A stretch of DNA of 64,000 bases from Pirellulaceae bacterium (GTDB taxonomy: Bacteria; Planctomycetota; Planctomycetia; Pirellulales; Pirellulaceae), in the NCBI GenBank assembly GCA_023382975.1, contig JAHDXO010000012.1, positions 35,653 through 99,652 on the forward strand, given 5' to 3'. The position numbers and the translations under genes are program-made. The notes under the pieces were generated by a model. The model had not been told where the DNA came from and did not search any database. It saw nothing but the letters and a program-made list of their open reading frames with translations. Position 1 is the first letter of the stretch. Each line of letters opens with the position of its first letter. Of this stretch, positions 25,201-31,728 are shown in pieces.

Positions 25201-27465
25201 CTACAAATCAAAGTGGAACGTACGAGCCACGTAGCGGTACAGCCGTTTTCCCAGGCTTTGCCATCGCGTGTAGACTTTCGCATTGCCTTGCTGGCCAATC
25301 GTCAGCAAACCGCGCAGCTCGCCCTGGTCTTCTAGCGGGACGCGCGCCTGGTACGACGTGCTCAGCGGCCGCAACTGTCCTGTGCTTTGATCCTGCTTGG
25401 TGCTCACGTCCCCGCCCGCCCGGCTGGACAGCGTGATCGGAGCCGCCTTCATTTCAATGCGGGCGATGTCGACCACGCGGCTGGTCAAGACCTGGCCCGG
25501 ATAGGCGTCGAATTGCAGGACCGCTTCCGGCTGCTTTCCACCTGCCATGGCCTGATCCAGCAGATCGATGTCCGCTTGGTCAACGACCAATTCGGCCTCC
25601 AGCTTCTCCGGATGGCCCACGCGGCAGATCAATTCGCTTTCCTGGAACTGTGCTCCCAGGTTCTTCTTGTCCAGCGGTGATCCCGACCACTGCGGCAACC
25701 GGCCTTCTTCGTTCCGCTTGGAGCGGGAGGGCACCGGGAGGACCACTCCTGCGATCGGCGTGACAATCTTCAACCGCGAGAATTCTTCGCGTTTCTCTTT
25801 CAATTGCTTGACGATGGTGGCCTGGATCTCTTTGGCCTGTTGGATCTGCATTCCGGCGGTCTCGTCGACGTAGGCCAGTCGTTCCAGGCCGCGCAGACGT
25901 TCTGTCGCCGCCAGCAACTGGCCTTCGAGTTCGATCACCTTAAGTTCCAAGTCGGGGTTTCTGAGCGTAACCAAGGTCTCGCCCGCCTCGACAGTCTTGC
26001 CGTTCTGAACGTGGATCTCGTCCACCAAACCCCGAACGTCGACATAGATGGCCGCCGCATCGCGTGGCGCGAGTTCGAACGAACAGTTCACGGAGTGAGG
26101 CAACGGCATGAACAGCACGAAGCCCAACAGGGCCAAGACCACCGCTATCGAGGCGATCACGCGATGCCGCTTCACTTTATGCATCCTCCCAGGCATGTAG
26201 AAAAACTTGCCAAGCTGCCAAAGCGGCTGAACCACCAGACCAAAGAAACCGGCCGCTGCGACCAATTGGCCCAGAACTTTCAAACCGTACGGCTCCAGCA
26301 CCTGGTTCAGGAACCAGCAGATCGAAAACACGACGATCCAGCGGTAGACAACCGCGGCCGCGGTGTACAGACCGAACAAGAACCGATTGCTCTGCGGCAG
26401 AAAGGGGTTCTCCGGCTGTTCCAGGCCCAGGCACAGATGAACCATGAATCGTTTCAGCACTTCCGTCGACTTCTGACGCAGATTGGGAATCTCCGCCAAG
26501 TCCATCAAGATGTAGTAGCCGTCGAAACGCAGCAGCGGATTGCCGTTGAAAACCAGCGTGCTGACCGAGCAGATGAACATCACGCTCAAACTCAACTGGT
26601 TGATCAGCGTCGTGGGATCGCTGAACCACCAAATGAACGTGGCCATCGAAGCCAACACCATCTCGACGTACATCCCGGCAGCGCCGATCATGGCGCGCCG
26701 GTACTTGTTGGGCAGCATCCACGAATCGGAGACGTTGCAGTACAGACACGGGGTGAACACCAGGATCATGACGCCGATTTCGTGGCATTCTCCGCCGAAG
26801 TGCTTGCACGACAGACCGTGCCCCAGTTCGTGCAGAACCTTGACCGCTCCCATGGTGATGGCCAGATACAGCCAATTGCCGCGGCCGAAGAATTCGTGAA
26901 ACGTGGGCAGTCGCGAGCGGAAAACGTCGAACTGGACCATGACCAGCATCAGGGCGCTGATCGCCAGGGCGACACAGAGGAACACGCAAACGGGATGGAA
27001 CATCCACTTCGTGTACTGGTAGATCCAGTTCAGGAACCGTTCCGGATCGACGCCCCGGAAACGGATCGCGAACACGTTGGACAGCTTGCCCAGCAGTTCC
27101 TTGCGTTTCTTCTCGTCGCGGCGTTTGCGGAGTTGCCGGCCTTGTCCCGCCGATTCGGAGATCACCAGTCCGCTGCGGTGCAACATGCCGATGAATTGCT
27201 GCAGATCCTGGTAGGTGATCTTCTGCGGCGCAAATTCCTCTTCGAACCGCTCCTTGATCTGCTCCAGGCTCGTCTGCCCGTCCAGCATCTGCAGGATCGC
27301 AAACTCTTCCTCGTGGAAGCGAAAGTAGTTCAGACCGACCGGTTCCTTGACCACCCAGTACGCATCGCCCAGGTATTTTTGCTGCCGGGCCGTCAGGTCC
27401 GGACGCACGCGCAGCGAGAGCTTGCGTGATGTGCTGCTGACCAGGCTATCTGCAAGGGTTGCCAT
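25201..27465 (-). CDS. PqqD-like / M50 site-2 protease / HlyD fusion protein
   Basis: 754 residues from the ATG at 27465 (MATLADSLVSSTSRKL); a TTG at 27534 is the alternative and neither has a strong ribosome site. Domains in order: a PqqD-like winged helix (about 25-100, FRFHEEEFAILQMLDGQTSL), membrane helices, the M50 zinc site VKVLHELGHGLSCKHFGG (HELGH at 212-216) with the second ligand motif NGNPLLRFDGYYILMD (about 307-322), more helices, and a periplasmic HlyD/biotinyl-lipoyl adaptor with a coiled coil (about 455-750). The family cleaves substrates in or near the membrane; PqqD-like domains bind leader peptides. It follows two further HlyD-type genes and probably processes and exports a peptide or protein. 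Confidence 0.9.
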   Translation of the reverse strand: MATLADSLVSSTSRKLSLRVRPDLTARQQKYLGDAYWVVKEPVGLNYFRFHEEEFAILQMLDGQTSLEQIKERFEEEFAPQKITYQDLQQFIGMLHRSGLVISESAGQGRQLRKRRDEKKRKELLGKLSNVFAIRFRGVDPERFLNWIYQYTKWMFHPVCVFLCVALAISALMLVMVQFDVFRSRLPTFHEFFGRGNWLYLAITMGAVKVLHELGHGLSCKHFGGECHEIGVMILVFTPCLYCNVSDSWMLPNKYRRAMIGAAGMYVEMVLASMATFIWWFSDPTTLINQLSLSVMFICSVSTLVFNGNPLLRFDGYYILMDLAEIPNLRQKSTEVLKRFMVHLCLGLEQPENPFLPQSNRFLFGLYTAAAVVYRWIVVFSICWFLNQVLEPYGLKVLGQLVAAAGFFGLVVQPLWQLGKFFYMPGRMHKVKRHRVIASIAVVLALLGFVLFMPLPHSVNCSFELAPRDAAAIYVDVRGLVDEIHVQNGKTVEAGETLVTLRNPDLELKVIELEGQLLAATERLRGLERLAYVDETAGMQIQQAKEIQATIVKQLKEKREEFSRLKIVTPIAGVVLPVPSRSKRNEEGRLPQWSGSPLDKKNLGAQFQESELICRVGHPEKLEAELVVDQADIDLLDQAMAGGKQPEAVLQFDAYPGQVLTSRVVDIARIEMKAAPITLSSRAGGDVSTKQDQSTGQLRPLSTSYQARVPLEDQGELRGLLTIGQQGNAKVYTRWQSLGKRLYRYVARTFHFDL

Positions 27466-27558
27466 CGGGCTGGGGGTTCTTCTGCGTAAGCGGTTCGGTG
27501 TTGCGGCAAAGGGTTGTCGAGCGGAACTGTCCAACTCGCGTTGCGGGTTCGCGAGCGA

Positions 27559-28488
27559 TCAGCGCGGTGAATAGGCCGCGGCCGCGCCCCGCGGATTCTT
27601 CGTGATGACCATCTTCGCCTCGGCGCCAGGACGCATCAGCCACTTGTAACCGCCGCGCCCCGGCTGGTTGTCGACTTCGGTCCAGATGCGGTACCGGCTG
27701 GCTTCCACGATCGAACTGACCTCCAGAATCCGGGCCGTCAGCACCTCGGTATCGTCACCCGGCAGTCGCAGTACGATCTTGACCTCGGCATTCTTCAACT
27801 GATCGGGAGCCACCAAATCGGCATTCACAAAGCCTTCGATGCGCAAGCGGTCCATGCGGACCAATCGCATGATGGGCTCGCCCGGCTTGACCCATTCGCT
27901 CTGCTGCCGATGAATCTTGACGACCACGCCGTCGAACGGTGCGCGGATCGTGCGGCGGTTCAGTCGGTTGTCGACCGCCTCCAACTGAGCCGTCTCCTCT
28001 TCGCGCTGCAACCCGGCGATCTTGAAGGTCATCTCGGCCGCCAAGGTGTCCAGGAGGGCCTTTTCCCAGGTCACGCGCTGCCGCCGCAATGTCGTCTCGG
28101 GGATCGTTCCCGGCGAGCGTTTGTTGATCGCCAACGATTCCTCGTATTCGGCCTTGGCCAAGTCGATCAGTTTGCGGGCCACCTGGACCTCAGCGTCGTT
28201 CGTGGCCTTTTCGTGGGCGACCGCCAGTCGCGCCTCGGCCACCTTTTTCGCGGTCAGTGTGTCGGTGACGTCCAATTGCCCCAGCACTTGTCCCTGCGTC
28301 ACGACCGCTTCCTCTTTGACCAGCAACTCGCTGATCTTCCCTTCCTCCTCCGCGGGCAGTTCAACATGATCGATCAGCGAGATGACGCAGTGTTCGAGTT
28401 CAATCACATCGCGGTTTTGCAGCGGGGAAGTACCGGACGGCTGAGCCGCGGCGACGACCGCTGCGATCCACAAAGCGGCGTGAGGCAT
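27559..28488 (-). CDS. HlyD-family periplasmic adaptor
   Basis: 309 residues, GAGAGGGA before the ATG at 28488, with a short N-terminal signal or anchor (MPHAALWIAAVVAAAQPSG). Visible are the first lipoyl half (VELPAEEEGKISELLVKEEA), a coiled-coil hairpin (about 75-170), the second lipoyl half (TIRAPFDGVVVKIHRQQSEW) and a beta-barrel domain (LRIEGFVNADLVAPDQLKNA). This is a membrane-fusion protein linking an inner-membrane pump to the periplasm, but no ABC or RND pump is encoded nearby. It lies 31 bp downstream of the GAF-HlyD gene and 93 bp upstream of the M50 gene, so all three look cotranscribed. Confidence 0.9.
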   Translation of the reverse strand: MPHAALWIAAVVAAAQPSGTSPLQNRDVIELEHCVISLIDHVELPAEEEGKISELLVKEEAVVTQGQVLGQLDVTDTLTAKKVAEARLAVAHEKATNDAEVQVARKLIDLAKAEYEESLAINKRSPGTIPETTLRRQRVTWEKALLDTLAAEMTFKIAGLQREEETAQLEAVDNRLNRRTIRAPFDGVVVKIHRQQSEWVKPGEPIMRLVRMDRLRIEGFVNADLVAPDQLKNAEVKIVLRLPGDDTEVLTARILEVSSIVEASRYRIWTEVDNQPGRGGYKWLMRPGAEAKMVITKNPRGAAAAYSPR

Positions 28489-28519
28489 GACAAATCCCTC
28501 TCGGATTCGAAGGTCTGGA

Positions 28520-30601
28520 CTAGGACAAATAAAAGACGACGTTCGACTGGAACCATTCCCAGGCTTCGTGGAACCAAACGTATCCGATCGCTCGCCGGCC
28601 GCAGTAGACTTTGGCCGTCACCGTCGAACCGGGATGGGGCTGGCCGATATCTTCGCGTTTGATATCGACTTTCATCTTGACGATTGGGCCCACCTCGGGG
28701 TCGTCGATTTCGATGACGTCCTTGACGTCGCGCAGCGTGCCCTGATAGTCGGTTTCTGGATCCGTGGCCAGAATGTACGAGACTCGTTCCCCGGCTTCGG
28801 GATAGCGCTGCCGCCACGCCTCGTTGTTCCGGGCCGCGCGGATCTTGCCGCTGCGGCTCTCGCGCATGTTCAACTCCAGCTCCCAGTCGCCTGTCGGATC
28901 GGCGATGGTCATCAGCACCTGTCCCATTCCCACGGGACGCCGTTCCAAGGAACGCTCCACTTCCCAGGGAATCATCACTTCGCCCGCGATCGGCGCCCGG
29001 ACCTCCAGCATCGCCCGCTTTTCTTCCAACAGTGCCTGCTGCAATTTCAAGGCACGAACCCTCTCGGCCAACGCGCGCGCCTCGGACTGCTTCTGGATGC
29101 GTTCGCTCTCGCTCAAGCCGCGTTGGTTCAGCAGGGCATATTCGGCGGAAGACAACTGCTCCTGCGCCGAAAGCAAATCGCCCACCACCTGCTGATAATT
29201 CACCTGCAAGTCGGCGTTCCGCAGCACGACCAACAGTTCGTCCTTCTCCACCTGCTGCTTGTCGCGAACGCGCAGTTCGAGCACTTCGCCGTCGATCGGC
29301 ACGAACACGTCGCGCTTCACGACCGGCTGCAGCGAGCCCCGCGATTGGATATTGAAGTCCTTCTTGAAGAACGCCAACATCAGCAAGAGGGTGAGGATTG
29401 CCGCGGTGATCACGACCGTTTTGGGAAGCGTGCGGGCGGAGACCAGCCAACGCGACTTGCCCACGGTCCGCCAGACCGGCATCAGGAAGATGCGGTTGAC
29501 ATCGATCGAGTTGGTGATGGCCCGCGCGGCATGCTCGTAGACCAAGTCGGTCCGGGAACGAAGCACGGGTTCCGGCAGTCGGCTCTCAATCTGTTCGACG
29601 ACCAGGGCGCCGACGATCTCGTTCGCCAAATTGCTTTCCTCGTCCGCCTCGCCCGTCACCGTCTGCCGCACGTCGCCGGAACGCTTTGGCCGGCGCAACG
29701 GCAGCAACGCCAGCATCCTCGTGTGCGACTCGTCGATGTACTCGTGCAGCGACTCTTCTACCTGCGGCGGTAGATCGTCCATCGATCCGTCGTACCACAG
29801 CGATTCACCCGTTGCGATGACGCGAGTGGCCAATTGGCCCAGGTGATGGACGATGTTCGAGCGATTTTCGATCGTGTCCTGCCCGCTGACCGCTTCGATC
29901 TTGCACTTGCGGCCGTACATGATGCCCACGCTGACCCGGTCGCAGCCGATGATCCGGCGTCCCTCGTTCACGATCGTGTAAGCCGTTTCGCGCAGATCCA
30001 GGTTCTCGTGGACCATGCGGGCAAAATGGTCGGCCTGGGCCCACAGCGAATGCCGGTCACTGATCTGACGCAGCTTGCGAGTCTTGAGCCATTCGCTGGC
30101 CAGTTCGCACATCTGCACCACAAATTTCAGATAGCCGCGCTGCGTCACCGGTTGGGCATCGGGCCGCTGAAAGATCTCGACCAAGCCCTCGACCTGATTG
30201 TCCGAACGCAACGGCGCAAGCACCAGCAGCGAGCGGGTTGGGTTGCCGATCGCCTGGTCGTCGCCGCCGCCCGATTGCGGTGGAATCAGATGCGGTTCGC
30301 CCGAAGCAATCGCCTGGGACAGCAGTCCGAAGTGCCGTCGGGCGTCTTCGGAATCGGAGTCCAGCAGCGTCTCGCTCATTTTGATCTGGTAGGCCAGATC
30401 CAGCCGCCGCCCTTCCCGGATGACCCACACGGCACCGCCAACCGCGGCGAGCGCCGACACGACCTTCTCCAGGAACGCCGGGTAGTAGGCTTCGGCCTCG
30501 AGTTCGCTCTTCGACAACTGAGCGATTTCGCTGACCAAACCGCGGATCTGCTGCTTGGTCTGTTCGATGGTGTCCGCATTCAACGTGGGTTCGGTCGACA
30601 T
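28520..30601 (-). CDS. GAF-domain / HlyD fusion protein
   Basis: 693 residues from the ATG at 30601; a GTG six bases earlier is the alternative. The cytoplasmic half has a coiled head then two GAF-like domains (about 45-185 and 205-340; RRIIGCDRVSVGIMYGRKCK, TRMLALLPLR), ending in one membrane helix (TVVITAAILTLLLMLAFF, about 395-415). The periplasmic half is a HlyD adaptor with two lipoyl halves (DVFVPIDGEVLELRVRDKQQ; LEVRAPIAGEVMIPWEVERS) around a coiled coil. GAF domains bind small ligands or dimerise, so export could be tied to a cytoplasmic signal. It is the first gene of the three-gene adaptor/protease set, 190 bp after the LEPR-XLL gene. Confidence 0.88.
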   Translation of the reverse strand: MSTEPTLNADTIEQTKQQIRGLVSEIAQLSKSELEAEAYYPAFLEKVVSALAAVGGAVWVIREGRRLDLAYQIKMSETLLDSDSEDARRHFGLLSQAIASGEPHLIPPQSGGGDDQAIGNPTRSLLVLAPLRSDNQVEGLVEIFQRPDAQPVTQRGYLKFVVQMCELASEWLKTRKLRQISDRHSLWAQADHFARMVHENLDLRETAYTIVNEGRRIIGCDRVSVGIMYGRKCKIEAVSGQDTIENRSNIVHHLGQLATRVIATGESLWYDGSMDDLPPQVEESLHEYIDESHTRMLALLPLRRPKRSGDVRQTVTGEADEESNLANEIVGALVVEQIESRLPEPVLRSRTDLVYEHAARAITNSIDVNRIFLMPVWRTVGKSRWLVSARTLPKTVVITAAILTLLLMLAFFKKDFNIQSRGSLQPVVKRDVFVPIDGEVLELRVRDKQQVEKDELLVVLRNADLQVNYQQVVGDLLSAQEQLSSAEYALLNQRGLSESERIQKQSEARALAERVRALKLQQALLEEKRAMLEVRAPIAGEVMIPWEVERSLERRPVGMGQVLMTIADPTGDWELELNMRESRSGKIRAARNNEAWRQRYPEAGERVSYILATDPETDYQGTLRDVKDVIEIDDPEVGPIVKMKVDIKREDIGQPHPGSTVTAKVYCGRRAIGYVWFHEAWEWFQSNVVFYLS

Positions 30602-30791
30602 AGTCACGCCGCTTCAAGGAGAGTGGTCCGAAAGTACCTTGTTCGCACTCCAAGCTCCTGGAAAACCACTCAAACTCCAAGATCTCTCTAAGATGGGGCC
30701 TTGATCGATAAGTTCCACGGTCCAACCGGCATTTTTTCGTGAAACGAGCAAAAAGACGACCCGCTCATTCCGGTCGTGTGCGTCGGCGAGC

Positions 30792-31199
30792 CTAGGAAAA
30801 CCAGGCAAAGTTTAAGTCGTCGAAGTCGCCAAACGTCGTCTCTTGAACCTCGAACAACTCGCCAATCTCATCCAGTACGTCATCGAGATAGATCAAGTAA
30901 TACTCGTCGACTTGACCCAACACCGAATCGCCCGCGGACTCCGCGTCGTTCGGCGCGACGTCGTATCGGGCCGACTCGTAGCGGACGCTCTCGGGCTGCC
31001 ATGTGTCCGCATACGAGCTGGCGGCGTACTGCTCGCTAGTCTCCACGTCGGACGGGCCGATCTCCACGATGAAAAAGCAATCCGCGGCCAGCATCTGCCT
31101 GGGCTCAAGACGCTCCACAACGAACGCTTGGCGAGTTGGGCGATGGGACCGGCCAACCGCACGCGTCAGCCGGCCGAACCAATTGATGACACCCCTCAT
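30792..31199 (-). CDS. Small acidic LEPR-XLL-tagged protein
   Basis: 135 residues; GGGAGA precedes the ATG at 31199. A basic head (MRGVINWFGRLTRAVGRSHR) leads to VVERLEPRQMLAADC, the LEPR-XLL-type tag at residues 31-37, a form usually found at the start of very large planctomycete surface proteins. Here the remaining 95 residues are acidic and Tyr-rich (DVETSEQYAASSYADTWQPE; DEYYLIYLDDVLDEIGELFE) and end in Ala-Trp-Phe-Ser. No known domain. It has a strong promoter at 31255-31282 and lies just ahead of the GAF-HlyD, HlyD and PqqD-M50-HlyD genes on the same strand. A secreted cargo or sensor peptide for that set is my inference. Confidence 0.78.
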   Translation of the reverse strand: MRGVINWFGRLTRAVGRSHRPTRQAFVVERLEPRQMLAADCFFIVEIGPSDVETSEQYAASSYADTWQPESVRYESARYDVAPNDAESAGDSVLGQVDEYYLIYLDDVLDEIGELFEVQETTFGDFDDLNFAWFS

Positions 31200-31254
31200 C
31201 TGCGAAATCTCCCACAGTCAACTTCGACCAGAACGTCAACGGACATGTCTTTAG

Positions 31255-31282
31255 ATTATCACCCCCCGCCATAACAGGTCAA
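31255..31282 (-). promoter_or_regulatory. Sigma-70-like promoter for the LEPR-XLL gene
   Basis: On the minus strand, TTGACC (31277-31282) and GATAAT (31255-31260) are 16 bp apart; each matches consensus at five of six positions. The expected 5' UTR is about 45-50 nt. Confidence 0.7.
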
Positions 31283-31340
31283 GTGTTTCTGCTTGAAATA
31301 TCCTTGAATTTTACTTGTCCGTCAAGTTATTATTGCTTGA
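31279..31340. promoter_or_regulatory. Helically phased CTTGA box array (possible operator)
   Basis: CTTGA starts at 31292 and 31303, CTTGT at 31314 and CTTGA at 31336, i.e. spacing of 11, 11 and 22 bp. Inverted copies (TCAAG) lie at 31279-31283 and 31322-31326, the latter forming the dyad ACTTGTCCGTCAAGT at 31313-31327. The outer boxes overlap the two -35 elements. Confidence 0.55.
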
Positions 31341-31366
31341 CAGATCAGGTATCGGCCGCTAATTAT
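31337..31366 (+). promoter_or_regulatory. Probable promoter for the ribbon-helix-helix gene
   Basis: TTGACA at 31337-31342 is a perfect -35; AATTAT at 31361-31366, 18 bp on, is a moderate -10. Transcription would proceed toward the gene at 31504. Confidence 0.5.
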
Positions 31367-31480
31367 GAAAGGGGGCCGAGAAATACTCGGGGGCAGTTCG
31401 TGTTCTCGACGCCTCGACGGGCGAAATCTGCGCTGATGTTTGGATCCATGGATAGCCTAGTTAATCGGGAGAGGAGGCCG

Positions 31481-31507
31481 ATGCACTGCATCGGGAACGT
31501 CGCGTGA
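31481..31507 (+). CDS. Eight-codon leader peptide frame
   Basis: An ATG at 31481 with GGGAGAGGAGG immediately upstream opens MHCIGNVA and stops at a TGA (31505-31507) that overlaps the GTG start of the next gene. The arrangement suggests translational coupling. It could instead mark a lost base in a longer reading frame. Confidence 0.45.
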   Translation: MHCIGNVA

Positions 31508-31728
31508 TCACGGACAAGGTGTACAAGACATTTACGGTCGGCATCGACGAGACGCTGGACCGGACGATCGACGAATTGAAGGAGAAGTTCGGAAAGACGT
31601 CGCGTGCCGACGTTTTCCGCATGGGCATCGCTCTGTTGAAGGTCGCGGCGGAAGCCAGGGAGCGCGACCTGAAACTGACGATTTCGGACCAGAACGACGT
31701 GGTGCGCAAGGAGATTGTGCTGCCGTAG
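31504..31728 (+). CDS. Small ribbon-helix-helix-like protein (possible CopG-type regulator)
   Basis: 74 residues from a GTG at 31504. An in-frame stop lies upstream and no ATG intervenes. The order strand (VYKTFTVGID), helix (ETLDRTIDELKEKF), turn (GKTS), helix (RADVFRMGIALLKVAAEARE) fits the ribbon-helix-helix DNA-binding fold, followed by a short polar tail that may pair as a strand (KLTISDQNDVVRKEIVLP). Such proteins dimerise and bind short tandem boxes, and phased CTTGA boxes lie about 170-220 bp upstream, so autoregulation and control of the divergent LEPR-XLL gene is a reasonable inference. Its stop abuts the SecA-like gene's stop with no gap. Confidence 0.65.
   Translation: MITDKVYKTFTVGIDETLDRTIDELKEKFGKTSRADVFRMGIALLKVAAEARERDLKLTISDQNDVVRKEIVLP

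Larger units (their letters stand above)
31200..31503. other. Divergent control region
   Basis: 304 bp between the LEPR-XLL gene and the ribbon-helix-helix-like gene. It is AT-richer than its surroundings and holds two promoters, a set of CTTGA boxes and an 8-codon leader frame, listed separately. Confidence 0.6.

Noticed and set aside
25804..27429. 541-codon plus-strand frame opposite the M50-HlyD gene
   Set aside because: Gln/His/Arg-rich antisense of a gene with intact catalytic motifs.
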